From Tetraselmis striata (Eukaryota > Chlorophyta > Chlorodendrophyceae > Chlorodendrales > Chlorodendraceae): a stretch of DNA of 64,000 bases. Position numbers and translations under genes: made by a program. Below the pieces are notes generated by a model, which saw nothing but the letters and a program-made list of their open reading frames with translations, had not been told where the DNA came from and ran no database searches. Numbering within the stretch: position 1 is the first letter of the stretch; each line of letters starts with the position of its first letter. This document shows, piece after piece, positions 53,573 to 64,000 of the stretch. The stretch is from contig VCJN01001724.1 in the NCBI GenBank assembly GCA_006384855.1, positions 1 to 64,000 of the forward strand. The letters run 5' to 3'.

Positions 53573-55577
53573 CAGGGTTGGGCTGTAGTATCGAGTGCAC
53601 TGCAGACTGCAGAAACTGCAGCCTGCAGTTAGCCTACTGCACTGCAGCCTGCAGTACTTCCCGAAAAGGGACTGCAGTGCAGTAACCCAAACAGCCCAAA
53701 ATATCACTGGATAGCGTTTGGATGGCGCCCGCCAATGATAACAAGCCATATGGCGACAGTTCCGGCGGTCCGAGCGCCGCGGATACCACGTACTCGCTTG
53801 TACAGTACCATCACACGTCGCCGCATCGGGGCACATACTAGTAAACCACACACACCAGCCGAACCTATCCTCACTTTACGCTCACCGTGCTCATCCTCCT
53901 CTCGTCACTCTTCGTCAATTACATGGAGGGATACCAGTCTGCCGCGGAGCAAGGCGCAGCAGCGATGGCGGACGAGGCGATGGCAGCGGACAGCACCGGC
54001 GCCGCAGCGGCCAGCACTGCAGCCAACAGGTCAGCACGAGTGGCACAGACACCACTTGGGATGCAAGCCGACGATATTCTCATCGACAACGACGAAGATG
54101 ACCCACTCTTAGGCCTGAGCCCCAGTGCCCCCCCCCCCCCCCCCCCCCCCCCATGTCTATCCTCAGCAAAGCCGCCGCCGGCTGCTGGGGCGGCACCCAG
54201 CGCGAGAACAACCGTGCCGTCTGGTCTTTTTTCGTGCCGCATGACACTAGCCTACCGCCCGACGAGAGTAGGAAGTCGAACGTCCTGTGTTGTTGGCTGT
54301 GCCGCTTAGCCGACACGGGCGGCCTACACGGTTCACTGCCCCACGAGGGGCCCCACGCCTTGTCACCATGCACTTAAGAAATAGAATGAACCTGGATAAC
54401 ATGGGTGCCTGCGTCTTTATTCAGAAGAATCTGGATTTGGATGCCAAGGTCAAGGAGCTACTGGCGTCGTACTACGGGGAGGCTGCTTTCAGCGCCGTGG
54501 CGGCGGATCTACTCAAGCCATGCGGGGAGGATTGGCTGGCCAGCCAAGTCCTTGATGGCGAGGGCGAGGGGGAGGCCAGCCGCATTCAATGGGAAGCGGT
54601 GGAGTCCATGCTGGAGCAGTATGAGGAGGCAGCGCCAACGGATGAGGAGGCGGGGGATTAGAGGGTTTTTATGCCATCATGCTTTTTTACGCATGTTTCA
54701 CTATGCATTCTTAGGCCTGAACCCCAGTGCCCCCCCCCCCTGTCTATCCTCAGCAAAGCCGCCGCCGGCTGCTGGGGCGGCACCCAGCGCGAGAACAACC
54801 GTGCCGTCTGGTCTTTTTTCGTGCCGCATGACACTAGCCTACCGCCCGACGAGAGTAGGAAGTCGAACGTCCTGTGTTGTTGGCTGTGCCACTTAGCCGA
54901 CACGGGCGGCCTACACGGTTCACTGCCCCACGAGGGGCCCCACGCCTTGTCACCATGCACTTAAGAAATAGAATGAACCTGGATAACATGGGTGCCTGCG
55001 TCTTTATTCAGAAGAATCTGGATTTGGATGCCAAGGTCAAGGAGCTACTGGCGTCGTACTACGGGGAGGCTGCTTTCAGCGCCGTGGCGGCGGATCTACT
55101 CAAGCCATGCGGGGAGGATTGGCTGGCCAGCCAAGTCCTTGATGGCGAGGGCGAGGGGGAGGCCAGCCGCATTCAATGGGAAGCGGTGGAGTCCATGCTG
55201 GAGCAGTATGAGGAGGCAGCGCCAACGGATGAGGAGGCGGGGGATTAGAGGGTTTTTATGCCATCATGCTTTTTTACGCATGTTTCACTATGCATGCGTG
55301 GGGACAGCATCATCGTTGGACACACACATATGTACACACAGTAGGCTTTCCCCCTCTATCTGTAGGCAATTTAATGATGTATTACAACTTCCACCACGAT
55401 TGCTGCCCCTCTGCATCCGCCATGGCAGCCCCTTTGCCCTTCACTGTCCCGCCCTTCCCTTCCCTAAAATCAGCAAATGCAGTGCTACTGCAGCCTGCAC
55501 TGCATCATGCACTGCAGCCTACTGCACTGCACTGCAGCCTGCAGTATTCAAAAGTGGACTACTGCAGCCCAACCCTG
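53573..55577 (+). mobile_element. Non-autonomous hAT-like element B (2005 bp), nested in YR3
   Basis: Same termini as element A (CAGGGTTGGGCTG...) with a perfect 8-bp target duplication GTAAGGAC (53565-53572, 55578-55585). It is the inverted, nearly identical relative of 41607-43075, plus an internal tandem duplication. The 124-codon acidic frame occurs twice (54287-54661 and 54874-55248), and the BED-like AVWSFF...CWLC stretch also occurs twice. Confidence 0.85.
54109..55292 (+). repeat. ~600-bp tandem duplication inside hAT B
   Basis: Unit 1 (54109-54710) and unit 2 (54711-55292) share nearly every base. They differ by C-run length (about 25 against 10) and a few substitutions. The join TATGCATTCTTAGGCCTGA marks the breakpoint; element A has one unit only. 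Confidence 0.9.
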
Positions 55578-57618
55578 GTAAGGACCATAACGTCCGTGCG
55601 ACCTTCGCCCCCTGGAGCGAACCCCACTATCTTGATTGCTGGAAGACAACCCTTGCTACTGCTCTACCCGGTTTAGAGAACGGACTGCCCCCAACAAGCC
55701 GCCCTCGACACCGTGCTCGCGTACATGTTTAGTAATCCTCACCTTTATCAACCGGCCGCGGACTACTACCTACCACTACGCCGCGTGATACGCCGGGGGC
55801 TTCATCGACGGGATCACTCCCACGTTCGGACAACGGCTATAGGCCGTCGTCCACAACATGGAGGCCGCGTCAACGACGGGCATCGGTTCCGCTTGGCCTT
55901 CTTGCGCAAGCACATGGACACGCAGACGCACAACGGCGACACACGGCCCTCGACGTCGTGCGCGAGCGCTACCTTTGTCTTGGCACCGAGAAGATAGGGT
56001 CACCCGAGTTCACCGTGCTGCCGGAACTCTACAAGGACCGCGTCTACGGCGCGAACTCGCGAGCGCCGCGAAAACGTCGGCTCGTCAGCGCTTCGACAAT
56101 GGCCATCGGGGCAACGATCGCGATCGGGACGGCAGCAACCCCGACAACTTTACCGCAAGCGCCACCTTCAACAAGGACACCACCCGGAACGTCGGTAAGG
56201 GCAGACCGAAGGCCAAAACCGCGACGATTGACAAGGCCGAAGTATGGGGTGTCCCGCCGTGCCGGCCCCATGCAACCGCGTTTCGAGGACATGCCTCCGG
56301 GCGTGCCTTTCAAGCGACGCTGCACTGGAGTCGTCGGCATGAGTGGGACTCGATGACGACAAACCCGTTTGTCCGGGTCGTCGTCCTCCCACTACCCTCA
56401 CTTGTGTCAATCCCTCTGGTTTTATCTTGTCATGCTACGTCACAAGTCTACACCGACTCTCCCTTTTGGCCCGCCCATCCCGACATGTCGCGCTAACACT
56501 ATGTGCCCGCCCGCTCGCACAGCTTCCCTCTCGTGCGCGGCCCGTCGAGCCAGATACGCGCGCGACGGCCGCTAGGAGGTGGGCGGCTACAACACCCTTC
56601 CGTCATGGCATCATCTTCGTGCTACACATGGCCCCTTCGTCACCGCCCGACCGACGCTCTCCACCAACCCCGTGGCAGCGTACGGCGTGTTTTGGCGCGT
56701 CCGTCGCTCCATAAAGCCGCTTACGTACTTCATCGCGGACGCCGAGGCAAAGCATGCTCCCTAGAGCGAGCTCATGCGGGGCGGCATCGAGGCCATGTAC
56801 AACACGGACGACTGGGTTCCAAGTTCCTAAACCTCCTGACTACATCGAAAACGGCCAACACCTACTCCAATTATGAGGGCAAGATTCGCCTCTTCGCCGG
56901 GTTTTACATCGACAGGGAAGACATCACCCCTCTGGACTGCACCGAGGCGACGTGTGTCCGCTATCTCGTCTGGATCGCGGAGCGTAGCACCATCGGTGCC
57001 GGCTCTATGCAGCCCTACCTATGCCATCAACACCATCTTGCAAGATACATGTTGTACTGACACCCCGGCCACCGGTCCAGCCATCATTGACATGAAACAC
57101 GCGCTTCAACTCCGACCGCCAACTCAGCACCAACAAGGAGCTTCGGCAGCACGCCCCTCTGCCGTGCGACGTCATCACCGACCTCCTCGGCGACCTTGCT
57201 ACCCTTCCCACGTCTATCACCGACTAGGGCAACATCCTTCGCAACGGCGCTGCTGCCGTGTGTTCGACGTTCATGTTTTACTCCCGGGGAGAGTCTAGCG
57301 TCTCCTGCCGACTTCACAATATGGCCGTCGACGCCAACAACATCACCCTCTTCGTCAACCGGGAGAAGGCGGGCCATCGCATGCGTAGAGACGGGTTCAA
57401 GCCCCTACTTCAACTCCTTGCTACCGCCGTGCCCGCCTGGACAATCCTCTTGCGCCGCTTCGTTGCCTATCGCGACTCCGCGTTTCGGGCTCTCCCCTCC
57501 GCCAAGCAACCCGACCGATTATGGGCACTCCCCGGCGACGGCGCTACCCCGCCCCTCACGCACAACGCCGCTACCCTCGGCGACTGGCTCAAGCGGGCAG
57601 TTGACCGCATCAATCGAG

Positions 57619-57656
<38 letters not shown>

Positions 57657-57802
57657 CGGGGAGGTTTCGTGTGGATCTCGCACTACTTCTTGCGGAAGGG
57701 CGTCGGGCGCAAACGCAGCTAGCATGCTGGCAGATGTACTCGTACCGATACTTAGTTGCCCGGGCAACAAGTAATGTGCAGTGAAAGCAAAACAACAGAT
57801 CA

Positions 57803-58190
57803 GAGCATGTCATATATCTGCGGGCAACCGCATATATCGCCATATATTAAAATGCATGGGCAGCGGAGTACCAGTATAGCGCATTATTGTACGAGTATCA
57901 ATCAGCCAGGGCAGTCGAGTATCGGTACGAGTACATCTAACATTCCATCTCGTCCCGCCACCCATGGGCGACTAATCCAAATTCCGGGTGATAAGGGATT
58001 CTAGCAAGTGAACTCCTGGATCGCAGCCGAGGCTCCGGTTAAAACAATACAGCACTTTCGAGCATGTCATATATCTGCGGGCAGCCGCATATATAGCCAT
58101 ATATCCGGTGCACGGGCAGCCGAGTACCGGTACGAGCATCGATCACGGGCGGCCGGGAGTATCGGTACGGGTACAACTAACACATGCGCC
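57803..58190 (+). repeat. Two-copy ~255-bp spaced direct repeat
   Basis: GAGCATGTCATATATCTGCG and CCGCATATATxGCCATATAT at 57803 recur at 58058. The following GAGTATCGGTACGAGTACA block at 57913 recurs at about 58153. It lies in the 3' part of YR3 before the right repeat. Confidence 0.75.
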
Positions 58191-58446
58191 CCTTGACAAA
58201 TCCGCCACAAGGGCAGATGGGCCCACATCGACCCGACTGCGACCTACATCGACCCGACTACGCTTCCTACCCGCGCCGCTGCGCTTCTGTTCGGCTGGCT
58301 TTCTCCCACGGTGGCCCTTCGTAGCCTTATTGTCGGTAGTGCCCCCGCTCCGTCGGGCGCCGCCCCTCCATCCCCCCTCCCCCCCCCCCCCCCCCGCAGT
58401 CCCGAAGACCGAGGTGGCTAATCCCCCTTGTCTAACTCCCTTTGAA

Positions 58447-58770
58447 ATGTTTAGAGTTGTGTTATTGGGTTTCCTTTCCCTCCCCTGACCCTAGGGTAGG
58501 CGGGTGTCGACTCCATCTGCCCTCGGCCTCTGCGCCACGCCAAAAATGATGCACGTGGCGGCCACATAGCAATCGCACGCATGTACGGGCAGTCTAGGTG
58601 CTTTGAAATTATGATGCCGCAGTACGGAACTTTGTGTGCCGCACTTGCCAAAAAATCGGTTACCCCAGTACCTGTCAAATCTTATGAAAGCATCATCGTC
58701 CGCTAGATGGGACCACTCTCTTGGTTTTGTGCTGGCCTTCTGCCTGCACAATCCGCACTACCTCGTTTTT
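58447..58770 (+). repeat. YR3 right direct repeat
   Basis: Same-orientation partner of 52819-53157. It is preceded by a C run (58378-58396). Confidence 0.75.
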
Positions 58771-59589
58771 GTTGCTCTAACTTTGCTGCAAGTCCCCCGC
58801 CCGCCTTTCCGTGTATAATGATAAGTAAGCAAGCGCACTATTCGGCTAATCTCCTTATTTGCTTGCCTCCCTTTGAAATACAGCAGCGACTACGAGTAGT
58901 CGTCATATACATACTGCTAGCGCGTAGGTGACAAAAAACTTGAAATGGCCGGGCTTCGCCCAGCTGTGTTTTGCCACCCCTCTAGCGTTATTTTCCAAAT
59001 ATATTCCGCAATACCTAGATACCATACACTACCACATTTCGAGTACCTATACCAGTACTACCCGTGCTTTTTTCCAGGGCCAGGCTCTCAAATTACGAGG
59101 AAGCCCCTAGCCTTGAGCCCCCGCTCCCACCCTCCAGCACAACACTGGAGGTTCTGAGAGGTTGAGCAACTCGGGCATGGGCACAACGCGCGAGAGGGGC
59201 ACGGAGATACACTTCTATGCAGCGCCTGGTTCCCCAATTACCAACGCCAACCTAGCATCGGGCCACAGTCACGCAGCCAAGCCCCTCCACCTACGGCCGA
59301 GTGTAGCCGTGCCTGGCTATGACACGCAATATGCTCAGAGGGGAAGGTTCAGAGACTAGACGGGCCCGGTGCGGCGGGGCACCGCCGTGCTCGATATATA
59401 GTCCCTCACCACCTGAGAGGGTGCATGTAGTGAGCTCCCGAGGGAGGGGTGAGCTGTAGGGGGCTGGACCGTTCCTAGCTTTTTGAGATCGTGTAATATG
59501 GAGCTAGTATGGGGGTGAGCTCCGCGGCTCGGGGGTTGGCATGCCGCCCTCATGACTGCCCATGTTTGCAAATATATGATCTCGAGGTG
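58771..59589. other. Intergenic region, no gene recognised
   Basis: AT-rich to 59040, then mixed composition. No coding, RNA or repeat feature supported. Confidence 0.4.
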
Positions 59590-60240
59590 CGATTCGCTTG
59601 CGTGACTTTGTGGCCCTCGCTCTTGGCTTCTAGCGTACGGGTGCCGAGGCCTCGCGACTGAATACCCATGCGCTTGTACAACGCGTGCGAGCCGGGCTCC
59701 CTATCGCTTCCAGTCGGATCACGAGTCAGCTCGCAAGATTCCCCATGCTGCTTATTCGGCCGCCGCTGCGCGGGTGCTGGGCCTTATTCGCCCGCGCCGG
59801 GGTTCCGCGCTTGTCACATGTCATGGCCCCACGTGTGGTATTGACCCCTTATGGCTTCGCTTTTCGGATGTCTCGAACCGGAACGCCGCGGATTTCGGCG
59901 TGGATCATCTGCTCATCTGCCCCGTCGCGAACTACAAGCACCGCATGCATACCACTTTGAAAAATCTGTGGGCTTTCGTGGCGATTGAAGCGGGGACGGT
60001 GCTCGACCGGGACCGCTCGGGAGTCGGCGACTTGACCCTTGAGACGAGTGGGCTGCGCCCAGCGGACCGCTCGCGGCGGTCAGATTTGACGCTGGCGGGG
60101 TTGGGGGCCCGGCGTGCGATTACATGATCGATTTTGCGTGCGTGTCTTCCACGACCCCCACTTGGGGCAACGACCCCCGCTGGTGCACCCCGGGGATCGC
60201 GGCGACCGAGGCGGAGCACAATAAGCTAGCGGCGCGGACT
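59590..60240 (+). mobile_element. LINE-A 3' end fragment
   Basis: Plus-strand relative of 3050-3700. It contains PMLLIRPP, CHGPTCGIDPLWLRFSDVSN, KHRMHTTLKNLWAFVAIEAG and RPADRSRRSDLTLAGLGARR with better frame continuity (59774-60127 open) than the LINE-A copy, followed by the DFACVSSTTP-like segment. 5'-truncated. Confidence 0.7.
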
Positions 60241-60440
60241 ATGTAACTATGTACCCATACGAAAATCGGCGATGTACAGTACGAGGGTGGACACGCAACC
60301 CCGCGTGATGACAGCGGTGGCTGCAAGGCCGCTGCCATTACCAGCGGCGGCCGCCTCGCCGCCTCGCGTGAGGAGCGGCGCATGAAACGCACAACGCTCC
60401 GAGGCGCGGCCACGTGAGTCCCAGTCTGGTTGTGTCGTGC

Positions 60441-60532
60441 CGGTTCGGTGTGACATGGTCGGTTGTCGGCGACTTCACCGAAGGCCCGGTTCGGTGTGAC
60501 ATGGTCGGTTGTCGGCGACTTCACAGAAGGCC
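60441..60532. repeat. Two-copy 46-bp tandem repeat
   Basis: CGGTTCGGTGTGACATGGTC followed by GGTTGTCGGCGACTTCACxG is repeated at once with one or two changes. Confidence 0.9.
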
Positions 60533-61468
60533 CGCTGGCTCGGTAAGTTGTCGGCGCGGGTCTTGCTTCGACGAGTTCGGTGAGGCGGGCGCCGCTGCTG
60601 CACCGGCGACGGCTGCCGACCACCTCACAAGTGTGCATGTGATGACGCCACGAAATTCACAAGTCGTCGCGTTAAGTGGCGGAGTTGCTCTCCGGCGGGC
60701 AGCTCGTGTTGTTAGAGATGAGATGTCGTGACGTATGGAACGGGTGGGCCGGCGTGGATGCTTTGGTAGCCTACTACGCCGGCATGCAACGGTGACAATG
60801 ATGTCGGGGCGAAGGTGACGACGAGGCGGCCACTGCTGCTGCACAAGCGACGGTCGCCGAGGTTCAATACCAGCATTCATCGGACAAGAGTAGTTACGGC
60901 GGTCACCACGAGACGTCAAGCACGCCAAGTGGTAGTTTTGCCCCTGGGCGGGTAGTTGCATGTTGTCGTGGTCCTTGTGACGACGATGTTGCCGTCGGAC
61001 GCGTCGGAGACGCGCCGGAACGACCGTCCAAACGCCTCCCATTGCGACCACAACATACGTTGCTGCAACATGATTAGTATGCCGAGGGCAACGAGCCCTC
61101 ACAACACACCGGCGCATGAGCGGCACCATTCCCGTAACGGACCAATTACGCGGTTAGCTGCGAAAAAACATGTGTAACGACCCGTGCTGCCACGACGCCC
61201 TGCGGCGAGGACACGTGGACCGGGTGGAAGTGTCTTGCGGGACAGCGAGTGGCCGTCCCGACGACACGGACGTCTTTCTCCGTCCGCGCCGATTTGTTGC
61301 GGTAAGCGTAGATGTCGTCGTAAACCGTGATGGGCATCATTCGGCCATGGAGCCGAGCGCGTCCACCTCACCTAAAATCAAGAGTTGACTACTGCGAGAG
61401 CGTGCTCCACTGCGGGCGGAGCACCCGAAGGCCTGTACTTCGACTCGACTTCGGGTGTTGACATTTAA

Positions 61469-61499
<31 letters not shown>

Positions 61500-61864
61500 C
61501 ACGGGGACCCCCAAGCTCCAATTCCTTACCGTGTGCATCGCCACCCAGAAACATACCAGCTGCAAAACCAGGGCAAAAGCTGAAAACGACTTTGGGCGCA
61601 CGAGTCGGGAAAACCACACTACCGAGGGGTTGTCTATTGCTGCATGAGAATGTAACGCATGTGCGTGGCACGGCGGCTCACTAGCTATCGAAAAAAGAAC
61701 ATACCTCGGTGCGGACTCGATCAGCCTCTGCGACCTCTCGCGCACAAGTACGCGAAGCCTCTGCCGAAGCTGGAAGCTGGAGCTGGAAACGCCCGGTGAA
61801 AGCACGGAAAGTACTGAGGCGGGTGAGTGTTTTCGTGTTCAGTGCCGGGGAATTTGATGGCAAT
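60533..61864. other. Intergenic region with ~29-base C run
   Basis: No recognised gene. The C tract at 61470-61498 is one of the longest in the window. A minus frame at 61129-60521 is Arg-rich without a domain. Confidence 0.4.
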
Positions 61865-62085
61865 GTTTTTTAGACGCGGTGATCCAACAGTGTTGGAAAT
61901 TCTATCGCCGGCCTTCAATTGGTCTTGCAGAATGCTTCCGCAAACTGCTTGATTACTAAAACAACGGAGCGTCGCCTGCAGGTATGGGATACTCAGCGCT
62001 CCGTAACTGGATCGCTGCCGAAACGGCCGTCGTAGAGACTCTGCGCAAGTAGGCGGGCGGTTGCACTGTACCGGAGGCGAAAAAC
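61865..62085 (+). mobile_element. LINE-B 3' UTR fragment
   Basis: Matches the last ~200 bp of LINE-B (GTGATCCAACAGTGTTGGAA, GCAGAATGCTTC, GGCCGTCGTAGAGAC) and ends GGAGGCGAAAAACATC. A short insertion (GGTATGGGATACTCAGC) is present at about 61981. Confidence 0.65.
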
Positions 62086-63166
62086 ATCACCGCGATGTGG
62101 AGCAATGCTAGCTGAGCGCAATTATGGCGGGGTAGTTAACAATCATGTACGGGTTACCCGCCACGTGGATGAACCTGATGGTACCGCTACTGGTGAACTT
62201 TTTGGTTGCAGGGAGAGCGTCCGGAGAATGAACGCAAAGTACTGGGGGTACCGCTACTGGTCCTGCACTACGGGTGGTTTTTACTCCGCGCGACTACAGG
62301 TACTGTACTGCTGCTGCTGCGCCGCGATCGTCGTCATATCAGTACTCGTACGGGTACGACAGGCAAGAGCCATTATACAGGCGGTACGGTACCGCGGCTG
62401 TGGTAGTACACACGCGTAATAAATAAGGAACCGAACGGAAGTTAGCTGCTGTAGTGCGCTCTTGTGAAAGCCCTGATGTAATTAAAACACAATAAGGAAC
62501 CGCCGAAGGAACTGATATGGGTATCTTAGTAGCCATGTGGCACTCGGAAGCAGTCGTCACTAGCGCTAATACCGGTGGTACCGGTACCGTACGGGTACGG
62601 TAATCCTTAGCTGCCTTCACCCGCGCCCCGGCCAGGCGACCACCAGACGAAAGGCGGGCGCATCATCAGAGTACCTGTAAGGATTAGCGACTACCTATAT
62701 CTCCAGAATGTACCGGTACCTTAACAACTTATATAAGGATTTTAAATAGTATCCCGCATTTCATCTGCGGCAACGCGATGTACGTACAGCAGCGTATAGC
62801 GACAGAATCCTTGTTTTGATATCACAGCAGCTCCCCGCGGCGGTGCAGCGTGCACTTGACTGTTGGACGCGCCCAGAGGTACACAACAAGCGCCAAGCGC
62901 CCTCGTGCCGCGTCCAGCGCTCGCCACCCTCGTGACCGCCAGCACGTTGCATACCGAGCACTGCCTCCGGGTCTTCAAGCGGGCGGAGCAGGGTGGACAT
63001 CGTGCAAGGCAGCGCCGGCGAGGAAAGTCCGGGCGCTGCGGCCTGCTCGACTCCCTGGAGCAGAGGGAACCAACTCCCCGAGAAAGCTCCGTCAGGGCCC
63101 TCTGGCCACCTGCCGAGGACGTCCCTGACTGCAGAGTGACCGAGCGCCCCCGAAGCAAGCGCGAGG
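62086..63166. other. Intergenic region rich in GTAC/CGGTAC motifs
   Basis: Between 62160 and 62710 the motifs GGTACCGCTACTGG, GTACGGGTACG and GTACCGGTAC recur. No gene is assigned. The part next to 63167 should contain the promoter of the secreted-protein gene. Confidence 0.4.
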
Positions 63167-63504
63167 ATGCACGGTTCAAGGGCGAGATCCGTGGCGGGGC
63201 TGATGGCGGTGGCGTTGCTGGCGGCGCTTGCGGTAGAGGCGCAGCAGCCGGCGTGCGTGGACGACGGGCAGCCGCCGACTATCACCGCGCTGTCGATAAA
63301 GCCGGGCCAGTGGGGCCTCGTGAACGTGACGACTGGGGAGGCGGCGCCCGTAAGCGTGAACTTCACCGTCACGGATGCCGGCGCGCCCATCGAGCTCTGC
63401 AGCGCCGCACTTCGCAGTCCCGACCGGCAGCACCCGCAGTTCGTGGTGTTGGCTCCGGCGGGAGACAACCCGCGGTCGTGCTCGGCCGACGGCCGCACCT
63501 GCAG
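63167..63504 (+). CDS. Secreted protein, first exon (Ig-like domain start), gene runs on
   Basis: The N-terminus MHGSRARSVAGLMAVALLAA is a classical signal peptide, followed by CVDDGQPPTITALSIKPGQW and NVTTGEAAPVSVNFTVTDAG, then LCSAALRSPD. The P-P-x-I-x-x-L-S-x-x-P...V-T-V...VTD-G pattern resembles Ig-like extracellular domains found in protists and bacteria; this is inference. Exon 1 probably ends at 63504 (CTGCAG/GTGCGA), because the frame then runs into a Pro-coding C run (63541-63555). Later exons could not be placed before the window end. Confidence 0.6.
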
Positions 63505-64000
63505 GTGCGATAACTTCAAGGATTGCCCCCCCCCTGCCCCCCCCCCCCCCCCCCGCCCCACCCTTCACTCGACCCGGACGGTTCCCAGTAGGAGCGGCGG
63601 GCTATGCGCAGGCGGACGGATGCAGCCTCGGTTATCGAATGAACTCGGGGCGCTCGACCTGGCTGGGCCGACGAGGCGCTCCCCGGAGACACTTGATTAG
63701 TTAGGGCTGGGCGCGCAGAGCCATTGCATGTTGCTGTAAACGTCGCTGGCTAAGATATGTATCGACATTATACCGGTGACGCCGACCTGAGACAGACACC
63801 GCATTCGACGCATGCAACACGCAGCCACAGCCAGGCCGAGGTTGTCCTGCAGGGGTTGTTGGTTTGAGGGGCGGTAGATACATGTGAACCTGACGAGGTG
63901 CAGTCAGACGGACTGTTGGCCATCTCGGTGCAAGTAAATTTCCGGGGTGGTAGGGATATACCGGTGCAAATGTACATCATCACAAGCAGAGGGGCAAGCG
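63505..64000. other. Probable intron and edge sequence of the secreted-protein gene
   Basis: Begins with the proposed donor and a C-rich tract. No later exon is recognised up to the window end. Confidence 0.35.

Larger units (their letters stand above)
53310..57723 (+). pseudogene. YR3 recombinase gene, split by hAT B and frameshifts
   Basis: The N-terminus MSGSGSPTDPKMVDAGKAAA is acidic and helical, with a Ser/Thr-rich part that breaks off at 53572 where hAT B enters and resumes at 55586. After a disordered region come a SAM-like segment (TANTYSNYEGKIRLFAGFYI and RSTIGAGSMQPYL, about 56850-57020) and catalytic-domain sequence (FMFYSRGESSVSCRLHNMAV, 57270-57330). A 35-base C run (57619-57653) then interrupts the site that in YR1 codes APP just before the HSLRK box. 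The sequence ends near HYFLRKG at 57723. The GGW/Tyr end is missing. Confidence 0.65.
52819..58770 (+). mobile_element. Tyrosine-recombinase element YR3 with nested hAT
   Basis: Direct repeats (52819-53157 and 58447-58770, same orientation) bracket a plus-strand recombinase gene and a 2-kb hAT insertion. Without the hAT the element is about 3.9 kb. Its repeats differ from those of YR1/2/4, so this is a second family with the same plan. No reverse transcriptase is visible in the interior. Confidence 0.7.

Noticed and set aside
60850-60900. Possible tRNA B-box (GGTTCAATACC)
   Set aside because: No matching A-box at the right distance and no cloverleaf could be folded around it. No tRNA gene was found elsewhere by eye either.
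60521-61129. 202-codon Arg-rich minus frame
   Set aside because: No domain, biased composition from GC-rich sequence, no repeat or splice support.
1-64000. CRISPR arrays, bacterial operons or a prokaryotic origin
   Set aside because: No regularly spaced short repeats, no Shine-Dalgarno-led gene runs; genes have spliceosomal introns and eukaryotic transposons.

Overview
The window looks like nuclear DNA of a GC-rich single-celled eukaryote, most likely a green alga. The genes are split by short introns with GTG-type donors (GTGAGT, GTGGGT, GTGCGC). The mobile elements are all eukaryotic classes: Copia, non-LTR, tyrosine-recombinase, hAT and other inverted-repeat elements. Long runs of G or C (roughly 12 to 35 bases, about 35 of them) are scattered throughout. 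The species cannot be named from the sequence. Single-base frame breaks occur even inside strongly conserved host exons, so some breaks may be assembly errors rather than decay.

Layout. 1-2510: a tyrosine-recombinase (YR) element, minus strand, cut by the window edge. 2515-2662: a MITE-like hairpin. 2680-6700: a non-LTR retroelement (LINE-A), minus. 7293-10378: a second YR element, minus, between ~190-bp direct repeats. 12777-13936: 3' part of a second LINE family (LINE-B). 14192-18029: a small gene island with a small unknown gene (plus) and a convergent THUMPD1/TAN1 tRNA-acetylation adaptor gene (minus, 10 exons). 18515-19080: another LINE-B 3' end, minus. 19144-19870: 5' part of a YR element. 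20-24 kb: repeats and microsatellites with no recognised gene. 24661-29352: a five-exon gene for a predicted ER-lumenal protein of about 921 residues, built from 14 repeats and ending in a KDEL-like tetrapeptide. 30481-32660: a decayed LINE (LINE-C). 36034-41119: a 12-exon CDK5RAP1-type tRNA methylthiotransferase gene (minus). 41607-43075: a hAT element with a perfect 8-bp target duplication. 43134-49631: a Copia element with near-identical LTRs and a perfect 5-bp target duplication. It carries a cytosine-5 DNA methyltransferase domain between Gag and protease, and its RT/RNase H region is deleted. 51047-52080: a TA-flanked inverted-repeat element. 52819-58770: a third YR element between ~330-bp direct repeats, with a second hAT copy nested in it. 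59590-60240: a LINE-A 3' end. 61865-62085: a LINE-B tail. 63167-end: the first exon of a secreted protein gene.

The three recognisable host genes are two tRNA-modification factors (THUMPD1 for ac4C, CDK5RAP1 for ms2i6A) and an unknown repeat protein of the secretory pathway. The strongest leads are the methyltransferase-carrying Copia element, the YR elements that have terminal direct repeats but no visible reverse transcriptase, and the 14-repeat ER protein.
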